A stretch of 64,000 nt of DNA from Paraclostridium hominis (GTDB lineage: Bacteria > Bacillota > Clostridia > Peptostreptococcales > Peptostreptococcaceae). Below are positions 53,661 through 62,113 of the stretch, piece by piece. The stretch is taken from positions 434,001-498,000 of the forward strand of contig NZ_JACRWD010000001.1 of the NCBI RefSeq assembly GCF_014306135.1, read 5' to 3'. Numbering within the stretch: position 1 is the stretch's first letter; every line of letters begins with the position of its first letter. The notes under the pieces are model-generated. The model did no database searches, was not told where the DNA came from, and saw nothing but the letters and a program-made list of their open reading frames with translations. The position numbers were made by a program, and so were the translations under genes.

Positions 53661-54410
53661 TTATTTTAAGTAATATCTTTCTTTATTTTGTGTTTTATTT
53701 TTATATTCAATAGCTTTAGTAGGACAACCAGAAATACATGCCATACAATGAGTACACTTATTTTTCCAAGTTGGTTTTTCATTTTTTAAGATAATATTAT
53801 TTAGTGGGCATAAATTTACACATTTCCCACATCCAATACATTGATTAGTAGAGTAAAATCCTTTTGCATGAACAATAAATTTATAAAAGGCTATATTTGT
53901 TATACCGCTTTTTATTGTTCCATTTAAACCACTAGGGGCAACAATATTAAAATTATTTTCATTACGTATATCGGATGCAATTTTATATATTAGTTTATCT
54001 GCTTCTTCAATTATTTGTTTTGCTGTTTCCTTATCTGGTACAGGAAATAAAGCTATATAATTTTCTGGCATTTTAATTTCTGCCATACCTTTTAGTTCCC
54101 ATCCTTTATCATCACATAGCTTTTGAATATAGTTTATTGCTTTTGCTGTATCTTCACCACAAGTCATTATAAAGTAAACTTTATTATTTCCAGAGAATTT
54201 CGTTTTTCTAATGAACTCTGTAACCACTTTTGGTAATCTCCATGCGTAAGTAGGACATACAAATATAAATGGTTTATTTTTAGATATTAATTCATCTGTA
54301 CTTTCTTGTTTTATAAGTTGATTTATTGATACAACTTCATCATTTATTTCTTCGGCAATTTTACGGGCTACATATCGACTATTACCTGTTCCAGTAAAAT
54401 ATAAAATCAT
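53661..54410 (-). CDS. EFR1-family flavodoxin/ferredoxin
   Basis: The protein has 249 residues. The N-terminal flavodoxin-like domain starts ILYFTGTGNSRYVARKIAEE (phosphate-binding loop TGTGNS). The C-terminal part has two [4Fe-4S] motifs, CIGCGKCVNLCP and CTHCMACISGCP. Such EFR1 proteins transfer electrons in anaerobes. The ATG at 54410 has AAGGAG 8 nt upstream and is preferred to 54416. It is divergent from a TetR gene, with two strong inverted repeats between them, so it is probably that regulator's target. Confidence 0.88.
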   Translation of the reverse strand: MILYFTGTGNSRYVARKIAEEINDEVVSINQLIKQESTDELISKNKPFIFVCPTYAWRLPKVVTEFIRKTKFSGNNKVYFIMTCGEDTAKAINYIQKLCDDKGWELKGMAEIKMPENYIALFPVPDKETAKQIIEEADKLIYKIASDIRNENNFNIVAPSGLNGTIKSGITNIAFYKFIVHAKGFYSTNQCIGCGKCVNLCPLNNIILKNEKPTWKNKCTHCMACISGCPTKAIEYKNKTQNKERYYLK

Positions 54411-54451
54411 AATCATATCTCCTTAAATATATTTTTAAAACTTTAACTCTT

Positions 54452-54487
54452 AATGAACACGTGTTGATTTAAATTCACATGTTCATT
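54452..54487. promoter_or_regulatory. Inverted repeat 1 between the EFR1 and TetR genes
   Basis: AATGAACACGTG (54452-54463) and CACATGTTCATT (54476-54487), 11 of 12 positions complementary, 12-nt spacer. Placed to control the EFR1 gene. Confidence 0.6.
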
Positions 54488-54526
54488 ATAATTTAAAATA
54501 GTCATTAATTCTATGTGCGATATTAT

Positions 54527-54554
54527 CTTAAGTGTTTAATATTAGACACTTAAG
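54527..54554. promoter_or_regulatory. Inverted repeat 2 between the EFR1 and TetR genes
   Basis: CTTAAGTGT (54527-54535) and ACACTTAAG (54546-54554) with TAATATTA at the centre, a 28-bp dyad with one mismatched pair, about 40 bases before the TetR start. TGTGTTCA follows at 54560. Confidence 0.65.
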
Positions 54555-54591
54555 TAAAATGTGTTCAGTATCAAGGAGGAATTTATAAAAT

Positions 54592-55122
54592 ATGAAAGAT
54601 AAAAGAGTAATTAAAACTCAAAGGTCTATTCGAAATGCCTTTATATCCCTTATAAAAGAAAAAAATTTAAATCAAATAACCGTAGCTGAAATATCTAGAA
54701 AAGCAGAATTAGGAAGAGGGACATTTTACTTACACTATAAGGATGTATATGATTTATATGAGCATATAGAAGAAGAATTGTACAATGAACTTGAGGAAAT
54801 GTTTGATAGGTCATACCCGAGTTGTGATCCAACAAACCTTAAGATAATATTAGAAAATATTACAGAGTATGTTGAGGCAAATAAAGATATTTTTTTATTT
54901 TTAATACAGCAAGATTCTAATGGTAAAAAAGTTAAGTCCTTTTTTAATAAAAAAGTTTTAGAAAGTTGTTTATGCGAAGAGGTTTCTGAATTAAATAAAA
55001 TTGAATCCACATTTATAGTTTCTGGAATTGTAGGAGTGTTAGTAGAATGGCTAGAAAATGGATTATCTATACAGCAGAAAGAAATTTCAAATTTACTTTA
55101 TAAAATACTACTTAAACTTTAA
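54592..55122 (+). CDS. TetR-family transcriptional regulator
   Basis: The protein has 176 residues. The DNA-binding domain reads KTQRSIRNAFISLIKEKNLNQITVAEISRKAELGRGTFYLHYKDVYDLYEHIEEEL, a textbook TetR/AcrR N-terminus; the C-terminal domain resembles the TetR_C group often seen in Firmicutes regulators. RBS AAGGAGGAATTTATAAAAT. Divergent from the EFR1 ferredoxin gene and flanked by two inverted repeats, so autoregulation and control of that gene are likely. Inducer unknown. Confidence 0.87.
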   Translation: MKDKRVIKTQRSIRNAFISLIKEKNLNQITVAEISRKAELGRGTFYLHYKDVYDLYEHIEEELYNELEEMFDRSYPSCDPTNLKIILENITEYVEANKDIFLFLIQQDSNGKKVKSFFNKKVLESCLCEEVSELNKIESTFIVSGIVGVLVEWLENGLSIQQKEISNLLYKILLKL

Positions 55123-55234
55123 AAAAGTACAAGTTTTATATAACTATCTTCAAAATAAAAATTTAACTACTAGCTTAATTTTAGATTGAATTTAATGAAA
55201 AATTAAATTAGTCTTATTAGAAAGGAGGGGTTAT

Positions 55235-55741
55235 ATGGGAATAAAGTTAGTAAAACTAAGCAATAGTATGGAGATTAAATTAAGGGATTTCTTGCTTGAA
55301 TCTCAAGATTTACCTGAAGTATTTAAATTAATAGACAATGATTTTAATAAAACAGTACAAGAATATGAGAATTATTCAAATGGAATAAATTTACCAAAAG
55401 GTTTTGTTCCATATACTATATTTTATGCTGTAGATACTAATACAAATAATATAGTTGGGCAGATGAGTGTAAAACATGAGCTTAATGATTATTTAAAATT
55501 TAGAGTTGGACATATAGGATGTTATGTATGTCCCAGCCAAAGAAAAAAAGGTATTGGAACAAAAATGTTAGAGCAAGTTATAGGATTTTGCAAAGATATT
55601 AACCTAGATAGAATTTTGATTACATGTGATGAAAGCAACATAGGGTCTAATAAAATAATATTAAATAATGGTGGAGTTTTAGAGTCTAAAGAAATTGATT
55701 CTAATGGAGTAGAATTTAATAGATACTGGTTAAATATATAA
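55235..55741 (+). CDS. GNAT-family N-acetyltransferase
   Basis: The protein has 168 residues. Motif A reads HIGCYVCPSQRKKGIGTKMLEQVIGFCK (Q/RxxGxG/A acetyl-CoA loop as RKKGIG), followed by LDRILITCDESNIGSNKIILNNGG and EFNRYWLNI as in GNAT acetyltransferases of this subgroup. Uses acetyl-CoA to modify a small molecule or protein N-terminus; the substrate cannot be read from sequence. RBS AAAGGAGGGGTTAT. Ends in a strong terminator. Confidence 0.87.
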   Translation: MGIKLVKLSNSMEIKLRDFLLESQDLPEVFKLIDNDFNKTVQEYENYSNGINLPKGFVPYTIFYAVDTNTNNIVGQMSVKHELNDYLKFRVGHIGCYVCPSQRKKGIGTKMLEQVIGFCKDINLDRILITCDESNIGSNKIILNNGGVLESKEIDSNGVEFNRYWLNI

Positions 55742-55782
55742 AATAAACTCTTTTCTAAAAATACATTTAGAAAAATAAAATC

Positions 55783-55826
55783 AATGCCCTTAAAATCCAT
55801 GTATTTGGACTTTAAGGGCATTTTTT
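55783..55826. terminator. Terminator after the GNAT gene
   Basis: AATGCCCTTAAAATCCA (55783-55799) pairs with TGGACTTTAAGGGCATT (from 55806), one mismatch, then a T-run. Confidence 0.8.
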
Positions 55827-55944
55827 CTCAAAGACAATTTGATAACAATATGGAGATGCTGTACCTGGAGCTGAAAATCCTGGATTTTCATTTGCTGGAA
55901 TAACAGTTTGCTTTAATTTATAACTGATTAATATATTGCGATAT
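55812..55944 (-). pseudogene. C-terminal fragment of an unrecognised gene
   Basis: On the minus strand a frame with no start codon reads ISYKLKQTVIPANENPG, then FSAPGTASPYCYQIVFEKKCP and a stop at 55812-55814 inside the terminator arm. The composition is protein-like and unlike the surrounding A/T-rich spacer. It runs straight off the end of the XRE gene. It is probably the leftover 3' end of a gene lost upstream; the family is not recognised. Confidence 0.4.
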
Positions 55945-56148
55945 TTAAAATTCAAAAATAAATAATTTTTCAATGGGAGTATTTAACTCCTTTGAAATTC
56001 TTACAGCTAATTCAAGTGAAGGATTGTATTTAGCATTTTCTAAACGAGCTATAGTTTCTCTTCGTACATTAACTCTAGTAGCTAATTCTTCTTGAGTTAA
56101 TTCATTAAATTGACGATATTTCTTTAAATTACTAATAAACTTTGTCAT
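55945..56148 (-). CDS. XRE-family helix-turn-helix regulator
   Basis: The protein has 67 residues, essentially only the Cro/CI helix-turn-helix: LKKYRQFNELTQEELATRVNVRRETIARLENAKYNPSLELAVRISKELNTPIEKLF. It is the YgzD/SinR-like minimal type that is commonly encoded with a small membrane protein, as here (DUF3796 gene 5 bases upstream). The start follows AGGGAACTAAAAATT. It is likely to bind the perfect inverted repeat at 56534-56576 ahead of the operon. Confidence 0.85.
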   Translation of the reverse strand: MTKFISNLKKYRQFNELTQEELATRVNVRRETIARLENAKYNPSLELAVRISKELNTPIEKLFIFEF

Positions 56149-56153
56149 AATTT

Positions 56154-56516
56154 TTAGTTCCCTGTATCAAATTTGTAAGTTAAAAATGCCCATAAATTCA
56201 TTGATATTGCAAAAGTAAGTGCTAGTATTAATATTTGCAATCTATAAAGTGTTAATAAATCTACTGTATATAGATTAATTAATACACTTGATACAACTGC
56301 TAGGACAAAGCCTGTATAAAATGCTATAGAACCTGCTTTATGTTTATTATAAATTAAGCGTTCATCTTCAACATCACCTAGCTTATACCACCAAATGTGA
56401 GAAAAATATCCAAAGAAAGCAAAATTTATGAGACCTAGTGGTTCACCATTTAATTCTTTAAAGCCAAAAAAGCCAAATAAAGCAAATAAAAATGAATACT
56501 TGTTTACCCATTTCAT
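56154..56516 (-). CDS. DUF3796-like membrane protein
   Basis: The protein has 120 residues with three to four hydrophobic helices. The start WVNKYSFLFALFGFFGFKELNG and FFGYFSHIWWYKLGDVEDERLIYN are typical of DUF3796 proteins that accompany small XRE regulators. RBS GGAGGGATTTATTT. It is first in a two-gene operon with the XRE gene. Function unknown; the pair may be a sensor/regulator unit. Confidence 0.7.
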   Translation of the reverse strand: MKWVNKYSFLFALFGFFGFKELNGEPLGLINFAFFGYFSHIWWYKLGDVEDERLIYNKHKAGSIAFYTGFVLAVVSSVLINLYTVDLLTLYRLQILILALTFAISMNLWAFLTYKFDTGN

Positions 56517-56533
56517 AAATAAATCCCTCCGTT

Positions 56534-56576
56534 AATGTGATATATTTATATCTCTATATTACATATATATCACATT
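56534..56576 (-). promoter_or_regulatory. Perfect inverted repeat before the DUF3796-XRE operon
   Basis: AATGTGATATAT (56534-56545) and ATATATCACATT (56565-56576) are perfectly complementary, separated by 19 nt. It is the likely operator of the XRE protein. Confidence 0.6.
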
Positions 56577-56612
56577 GATTTTTATCTTATGACTGAAATT
56601 TTAAAAATAAAA

Positions 56613-56639
56613 GATGGTATAGTATTTCGCTATACCATC
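56613..56639 (+). repeat. GGTATAGT hairpin repeat (copy 2)
   Basis: GATGGTATAG (56613-56622) with CTATACCATC (56630-56639), loop TATTTCG, then ACTAA. Matches the hairpin at 46017. From here to 56879 I see no gene or other clear structure. Confidence 0.6.
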
Positions 56640-56879
56640 ACTAAAGCCTAGTTAAATTTTATTAAGCATATCCTCTAACTTAAATACGACATCTTTAGTA
56701 AAGATATAATTGGAAAATAACAAAATTTTAGAGGATTATATTGAAAAATATCGAAATGTTAATATATCAAATAAGATATACAATCTAGTAATTTAAAATG
56801 AAAAGTATATGTAAGTTGTTAAAGTATATAATTTTTTTGCAAGTATTTCAAATAACCTAGAAAATAAAGGGGATAAAGC

Positions 56880-58607
56880 ATGGATAAAGAAAAAATAAAA
56901 AATTCAAAAATCAAAACATTAATGCCAATTGTAATAGGTATTTTTATTATAATAGCACTTATATTTTCAGCTATGGACAAAAGAGATTTTGATAGAGAAT
57001 TTGATAATGGAAGCAATATAAAAATTGAAAACTTAAATAAAAATCAAGTTGAAAATCTAAAGAAATTATGTAAAGTTTGGGGACTTGTAAAATACTATCA
57101 TCCAAAAGTAGTTTCTGGGTCAGTAAATTGGGATTATGAACTGTTTAGAATAACTCCAGATATATTAGCTTCAAAAAACTCAAATGATACAGATAAAATA
57201 TTATATTATTGGATTATGAAATTAGGAAAAGTAAAAGAAAACGCAGAAAATGATAAAGATAAGGAAGTTATGCTAAAAAGAGATTTAGCTTGGATAAAAG
57301 ATGAAAAGTATATAGATAAAAATTTAGGTGATTTATTAATTAAAATATCAAATACTAATATATCCAAACGAGCTAAAGCTTATGTTTCTTATTCTAAAGA
57401 CTCTCCTTTCTCAGATTTTAAAAATGAAAAAGCATATAATAATATGAAATATGATGATAGTGGTTATAAATTACTTAGCTTATTTAGATATTGGAATATA
57501 ATTGAGTATTATTATCCGTACAAAGATATAATAGAAGAAAATTGGGATAGTGTTTTAACTGAATTTATACCTAAATTTATAGAAACTAAAGATGAATTAG
57601 AATATAAGCTAGCAGTAGAAGGACTTGCAACAAAAATACACGACCCACATGCAATGGTTTCTGATACTAATGGTACTTTAGATAAATATAGGGGAGATAA
57701 ATATGCACCAATAGAATTTGGATTAATAGAAAATCAGATTGTTATAAAAAATGTATTACCTAAGTATGAAAAGGAATGTAAGCTTAAAAAAGGGGATATT
57801 GTATTAAAAATTAATGATAAAGATATATTTGAAGTAATAAAAGAAAAATCTAAATATGCATCACTTTCAAAGAAATCAGCAATAGTAAATAGATTACAGT
57901 ATGAATTATTTGCAACCTCAAAAGATAGTATGAACCTTACTATTAAAAGAGATGATAATAAGATAACACAAAATGTTAAGTGCTACCCTGATATAAATAT
58001 GTTTGATATAGATGAAGATTCACACAAACTAATAGATAAAAATATAGGATATATTAACCCAGGGGAATTAGAAGAAGGTGAAATTGATAAAATAATGGAT
58101 AAGTTTATGGATACAAAAGGTCTTATTGTAGATTTAAGATATTATCCATCTGATTTTATTGTATATAGTCTAGGTAAATATCTTATGCCTAAAGAAGTTA
58201 CTTTTGCAAAAACATCAGTGCCTAATCAATCAGTTCCAGGAGAATTTATACTATATGAAGATTTAAAAGTTGGTTCAAATAATAAAAATTATTACAAAGG
58301 TAAAGTGATGATACTTATGAATGAACGTAGCCAAAGTCAATCAGAGTTTACAGTTATGTCCCTAAGAAATGCACCTAATGCTAAGGTGATAGGTAGTGAT
58401 TCTATTGGTACAGATGGAAATGTAACTAGTTTTAGTTTACCAGGTGGTATAAATACTCTTATCACAGGAGTTGGAATTTATAATCCAGATAAATCACAAA
58501 CTCAAAGAGTAGGAATAAAACCAGATATTTATATAGAGCCTACTATACAGGGAGTAAAAGAAGGTAGAGATGAACTTTTAGAAAAAGCTATAGAGATTAT
58601 AAATTAA
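56880..58607 (+). CDS. S41-family (C-terminal processing) peptidase
   Basis: The protein has 575 residues. One N-terminal membrane helix (about 13-33) leads to a helical region (LKKLCKVWGLVKYYHPKVVSGSVNWDYEL), a PDZ-like segment (ECKLKKGDIVLKINDKDIFEV near 300) and the catalytic core: KGLIVDLRYYP, KVMILMNERSQSQSEFTVMSLR (nucleophile Ser in the SQSE region) and GSDSIGTDGN. S41 enzymes are serine peptidases acting outside the membrane. The AGxxxxxYHPKV start is of the tricorn/S41 subgroup. RBS AAAGGGGATAAAGC. Monocistronic. Confidence 0.82.
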   Translation: MDKEKIKNSKIKTLMPIVIGIFIIIALIFSAMDKRDFDREFDNGSNIKIENLNKNQVENLKKLCKVWGLVKYYHPKVVSGSVNWDYELFRITPDILASKNSNDTDKILYYWIMKLGKVKENAENDKDKEVMLKRDLAWIKDEKYIDKNLGDLLIKISNTNISKRAKAYVSYSKDSPFSDFKNEKAYNNMKYDDSGYKLLSLFRYWNIIEYYYPYKDIIEENWDSVLTEFIPKFIETKDELEYKLAVEGLATKIHDPHAMVSDTNGTLDKYRGDKYAPIEFGLIENQIVIKNVLPKYEKECKLKKGDIVLKINDKDIFEVIKEKSKYASLSKKSAIVNRLQYELFATSKDSMNLTIKRDDNKITQNVKCYPDINMFDIDEDSHKLIDKNIGYINPGELEEGEIDKIMDKFMDTKGLIVDLRYYPSDFIVYSLGKYLMPKEVTFAKTSVPNQSVPGEFILYEDLKVGSNNKNYYKGKVMILMNERSQSQSEFTVMSLRNAPNAKVIGSDSIGTDGNVTSFSLPGGINTLITGVGIYNPDKSQTQRVGIKPDIYIEPTIQGVKEGRDELLEKAIEIIN

Positions 58608-58615
58608 AATTTATG

Positions 58616-58650
58616 AAAACACATTGATAATTTTATCAATGTGTTTTTTA
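58616..58650 (+). terminator. Terminator after the S41 gene
   Basis: AAAACACATTGATAA (58616-58630) pairs with TTATCAATGTGTTTT (58633-58647), then T's. Confidence 0.85.
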
Positions 58651-58692
58651 TAAATGTAAAACGTCATAAGATATATATAAGATTTATTATGA

Positions 58693-58721
58693 TTGACAGT
58701 GTAACATTGTTTTGATAGTAT
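58693..58721 (+). promoter_or_regulatory. Promoter of the bactofilin operon with AACATTGTT repeats
   Basis: TTGACA (58693-58698), 17-nt spacing, TAGTAT (58716-58721). AACATTGTT occurs within the spacer (58703-58711) and again at 58737-58745, possible sites for the MerR-like YhbD protein encoded third in the operon. Confidence 0.55.
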
Positions 58722-58789
58722 GAATATATTAAATAAAACATTGTTACAAAGTTAAAATATAAATAGATAGTATTTTGAAAGGAGTTAAT

Positions 58790-59467
58790 ATGGATAATAA
58801 ATTACATTCTATAAATTTAGATGGAGTAGGAAGTAGCGGTGGTGGAAAGTTTGAAGATATGAATATATCAGGAGTATATTCATTAAAAGGAGATATAATA
58901 TGCAATAAGCTTGATGTATCAGGTGTATTAAAAAATAGTAAAAATATACAGTGTGAAGAATTTAAAGTATCAGGTGTATTAAAAAGTAGTGAATCATTAA
59001 AAGCACAAGATATAAATGTAGCAGGAGTTGCAACTATTGAAAAAAATATAAAATCTCATAAGATTTCTGGAGAAGGTTGCATAAAGGTAAAAGAAGATAT
59101 TGAAAGTGAAAAGATAGATTTACAAGGAAATATTATATGTGATGGTCTTATAAATTGTGAAGATTTTTACTTATTTACAGAAGGAGAATCAAGAATCGGT
59201 GAAATAGGAGCAACTAATATAGAAATATGTGGTGAAAAAAAATCAAAAAATATATTTAAAATATTTATACCTAAAAGAATTAAAAACAACCACGCATATA
59301 TTAAAGTAATTGAAGGTGACAATATAAAGTTATCAAACTGTGATGTTGATATAGTAAGAGGTAAAAATATTATAATAGGTGAAAACTGTAAAATAAATAA
59401 AGTAGAATATAGCGAAAGCATTGATATAAATGAATTATCTAAAATTGATAATGTAGATAAAATATAG
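58790..59467 (+). CDS. Bactofilin-like polymer-forming protein (YhbE type)
   Basis: The protein has 225 residues and is built from short beta-strand repeats: YSLKGDIICNKLDVSGVLKNSKNIQCEEFKVSGVLKSSE, with the V-x-G-x-L rhythm of the bactofilin beta helix. The first ~20 residues are a disordered Gly/Ser tail (GVGSSGGGKFED). Bactofilins polymerise into cytoskeletal filaments without nucleotide. The ATG at 58790 follows AAAGGAG. Three genes are in tight sequence (9-nt gaps): this, a second bactofilin and a yhbD-like gene, the same set as the B. subtilis yhbD-yhbE-yhbF cluster, in a different order. Confidence 0.8.
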   Translation: MDNKLHSINLDGVGSSGGGKFEDMNISGVYSLKGDIICNKLDVSGVLKNSKNIQCEEFKVSGVLKSSESLKAQDINVAGVATIEKNIKSHKISGEGCIKVKEDIESEKIDLQGNIICDGLINCEDFYLFTEGESRIGEIGATNIEICGEKKSKNIFKIFIPKRIKNNHAYIKVIEGDNIKLSNCDVDIVRGKNIIIGENCKINKVEYSESIDINELSKIDNVDKI

Positions 59468-59476
59468 GAGGAAAAA

Positions 59477-60292
59477 ATGGAAAAAGCAAATATAAAGCTG
59501 TTAGGTGATGGATTTATCTGTGAAGGTGAATATAACGATATAAAGATTATAGGAGATGGAAAATCTGAAGGTAACATAGTTGCAAATAAAGTGAAAATAC
59601 TTGGGGATTGCAATTTTGATGGTAATTTAGATTTTGAAAGTTTAAAAGTAACTGGAAATTTTGAGACAAAAGGTGTTCTAAAATGTAAGGATTTTAAAGT
59701 AATGGGTAGTGTTAGGATAGATGGAGATTTAATTTGTGATAGTGTTAAGGTAATGGGTGACTTAGTTGTAAAAGGAACTTGTAAAATAAAAGATTTAGTT
59801 GTAACTGGAGAAATGGAGTCTTTTTATAATATGGAGTGTAACAATGTTACAATTAAAGGCTCTCTAAGTTGCAAAGAAAGTATAAATGCTAAGTATATAA
59901 AATCTTATGGAGATTTAAAAGTAGATAAAAATATAGAATCAGAAAATCTAAATGTATATGGAAAGATTGTTTGCAATGGATTATTAAATGCAGAAGTAGT
60001 AATTATAACTCCAAGGGGAAGATGTAAGTGTAATGAAATTGGAGCAAGTATTATAGAAGTTATGAAAAAGCCTAAAGGAATTTTTAAGCCTGTTACTTTA
60101 TTTGATAAAATGGGGACTTTAAGCTGTAACTTAATAGAAGGAGATATTATATATTTAGAAAAATCTAATGTGAAAAATATAAGAGGTAAGGAAATTAAGT
60201 TGATTAATAAATGTAATGTTGATAATGTAGAATATAATGACGTATTAGAAGTTTCATCTGATTCTACAGTAGTAAGTAGTAGTAGAGTTTAA
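59477..60292 (+). CDS. Bactofilin-like polymer-forming protein (YhbF type)
   Basis: The protein has 271 residues with the same strand periodicity as its neighbour: GDGKSEGNIVANKVKILGDCNFDGNLDFESLKVTGNFETKGVLKCKDFKVMGSVRIDGDL. The turn of the helix is marked by repeated V-x-G/M-G positions. A C-terminal extension (about 190-271) contains VIITPRGRCKCNEIGASIIEV, also seen in the first gene as GESRIGEIGATNIEI. It probably co-polymerises with the product of 58790. RBS AGGAGGAAAAA; starts 9 bases after the previous stop. Confidence 0.8.
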   Translation: MEKANIKLLGDGFICEGEYNDIKIIGDGKSEGNIVANKVKILGDCNFDGNLDFESLKVTGNFETKGVLKCKDFKVMGSVRIDGDLICDSVKVMGDLVVKGTCKIKDLVVTGEMESFYNMECNNVTIKGSLSCKESINAKYIKSYGDLKVDKNIESENLNVYGKIVCNGLLNAEVVIITPRGRCKCNEIGASIIEVMKKPKGIFKPVTLFDKMGTLSCNLIEGDIIYLEKSNVKNIRGKEIKLINKCNVDNVEYNDVLEVSSDSTVVSSSRV

Positions 60293-60301
60293 GGAGGAAT
60301 T

Positions 60302-60922
60302 ATGGAAGAAAATTTAATATCTAAAAAGGAATTACTAGAAGTTACTAATATTTCTTATGGACAATTATATAGATGGAAAAGAAAAAAAATTATACCTGAA
60401 GAGTGGTTTATAAAAAAATCAAGTTTTACAGGTCAAGAAACTTACCTACCTAAGGATAAGATATTAGAGAGAATAGAATATATACTATCAATGAAGGATG
60501 AAATATCTTTAGATGACATGGCAAATATGTTTGCTAAATCTGATAGTGATAAAAAATTTGATATAGATATAATTATGGCAAAGAATGCAATATGTGAAAG
60601 TACTAAAAATGTTTTTGAACAAATCACTAAAGCTAAGTTAATAGGGAAAAAGGAACTATTAATACTAAGTATAATAGAAAAGTACTTAATTAAATCTGTT
60701 ATAACTATGGAAGAATTAAAACAAGTTGTATCGGTAATAAATAATGGTTTTAATGAATTATATAATGAAGAGTCTAAAATATTTTTATTTAGAAAATTAG
60801 GAATACCTTTTGTAGTAGGTTGCAAGTCTTATAAGGATGTTTTCTTTGAAGAAGATATGGTAAAAATTCTTGAGATTGATTTAGTGAAAGAAATAAGTGA
60901 AATAAGCAGACAAATAATATAA
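60302..60922 (+). CDS. yhbD: YhbD-like DUF4004 protein with MerR-type N-terminus
   Basis: The protein has 206 residues. Residues about 5-65 form a MerR-like winged helix (ISKKELLEVTNISYGQLYRWKRKKIIPEEWFIKKSSFTGQETYLPKDKILERI); the remainder is the DUF4004 region (DDMANMFAK, YLIKSVITMEELKQVV, FRKLGIPFVVGCKSYKDV). It is encoded directly after two bactofilin genes in what is a conserved trio in Bacilli and Clostridia. Regulation of the operon through the AACATTGTT repeats in the promoter is an inference. RBS AAGGAGGAATT; 9-base gap. Confidence 0.8.
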   Translation: MEENLISKKELLEVTNISYGQLYRWKRKKIIPEEWFIKKSSFTGQETYLPKDKILERIEYILSMKDEISLDDMANMFAKSDSDKKFDIDIIMAKNAICESTKNVFEQITKAKLIGKKELLILSIIEKYLIKSVITMEELKQVVSVINNGFNELYNEESKIFLFRKLGIPFVVGCKSYKDVFFEEDMVKILEIDLVKEISEISRQII

Positions 60923-60933
60923 TTTAATTTATA

Positions 60934-60977
60934 AAAAAATCAAGGCTATTATAAAGATGATAGCCTTGATTTTTTAT
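60934..60977. terminator. Bidirectional terminator
   Basis: AAAAAATCAAGGCTA (about 60934-60947) pairs with TAGCCTTGATTTTTT (60961-60975), between the convergent bactofilin operon and the YitT gene. Confidence 0.8.
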
Positions 60978-60984
60978 ATAAATT

Positions 60985-61848
60985 TTAAACTTTTCTAGTA
61001 AATCCTTCTCCAAGTACCTCATAAGCATTGTTTATTATAACAAAGGCTAGAGGGTCTATTTCATTGACAAGTTTTCTTAAAAGAACTTCCTCACGTCTAG
61101 AAACTACTACTAATAAAACATCTTTTCTTTGTTTTGAATATCCTCCACGACCTTCCAAGAAAGTAACTCCTCTTTCTAAGTTTTTCATAATTGAATCAGA
61201 AATTTCATCAGGATGATTTGTTACAATTATAAAAGATTTAGAAAAATCAAAGCCTTCAACAATGGTATCACAAATTTTTACTGAAACGTATAAAGAAATT
61301 ATAGCATATAAAGCTATTTGAATATTTTTAGAAACAATACCTGCTAAAGCTATTACAACACCATCTATTATAAACATAAACACAGAAATAGATATAAAAG
61401 GAAATATCTTATTTAAGATAAGACAAGCAAGCTCTGTTCCACCAGTAGATGCATCTACCCTAAATAACATTCCAAGACTTATACCAACAACTATACCACC
61501 TGCAATTGAAGATAGTAGTATATCAGTAGTTTGAAAAGCTGAAGTTAGTGGTTCTGTGACTTTTAAGAAAAATGTAAGTAATAAAATCCCTATTAATGTT
61601 TTTATAGCATCTTTTTTACCAAGTATTTTAATACCAAATATAAATAAAGGTATGTTAAAAACTAAGTTTATAAACCACAAAGGAGTATTAAAAAGATTTT
61701 TAAGGACTATTGCTAGACCAGTAAGTCCACCTGATGCTATCATGTATGGTTCTAAGAACATGTTAAGCCCAACGGACATTATAAAGCATCCTAGTGCTAA
61801 AATGATAAGTTCGAAAAAGTATTTGTATTTCTTGTTTTTTAAAATCAA
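60985..61848 (-). CDS. YitT-family membrane protein (DUF161/DUF2179)
   Basis: The protein has 287 residues. Five to six N-terminal helices (ILALGCFIMSVGLNMFLEPYMIASGGLTGLAIVLKNLF, DASTGGTELACLILNK) form the YitT core, and the C-terminal ~80 residues form the DUF2179 domain (IVTNHPDEISDSIMKNLERGVTFLEGRGGYSKQRKDVLLVVVSRREEVLLRKLV). Function in Bacilli is unknown. It starts at TTG 61848, the only in-frame start after an upstream stop, with a modest RBS (GGTGATGG). Transcribed from a promoter with an embedded operator-like dyad. Confidence 0.88.
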   Translation of the reverse strand: MILKNKKYKYFFELIILALGCFIMSVGLNMFLEPYMIASGGLTGLAIVLKNLFNTPLWFINLVFNIPLFIFGIKILGKKDAIKTLIGILLLTFFLKVTEPLTSAFQTTDILLSSIAGGIVVGISLGMLFRVDASTGGTELACLILNKIFPFISISVFMFIIDGVVIALAGIVSKNIQIALYAIISLYVSVKICDTIVEGFDFSKSFIIVTNHPDEISDSIMKNLERGVTFLEGRGGYSKQRKDVLLVVVSRREEVLLRKLVNEIDPLAFVIINNAYEVLGEGFTRKV

Positions 61849-61893
61849 TTCCCATCACCATCCTTTTTACCCTTAAAAACGTTTACACTGAAT

Positions 61894-61923
61894 ATTGTAT
61901 CACTCTTGTGATATTTTAGTCAA
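61894..61923 (-). promoter_or_regulatory. Promoter of the YitT gene with embedded dyad
   Basis: On the minus strand TTGACT (61923-61918), 18-nt spacing, TACAAT (61899-61894). The spacer holds TATCAC-TCTT-GTGATA (61898-61913), an operator-like dyad. GCGTA/TACGC (61993-62011) further upstream is a weak hairpin. Confidence 0.5.
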
Positions 61924-62113
61924 AATATCTATAAATGCAAGTAGAATAAACTATTATTTAAGATAATTATAAATTTAAAAAATATTAAAAAAGCGTACCC
62001 TATGATACGCAATATTTAGTTAAATTATACTATAATAGATAGGAAATTATATCATTATGAAAAATATATAGTGAGAGATACAATGTTTGAAATTGGTGCA
62101 CAGGAGGAAATAA

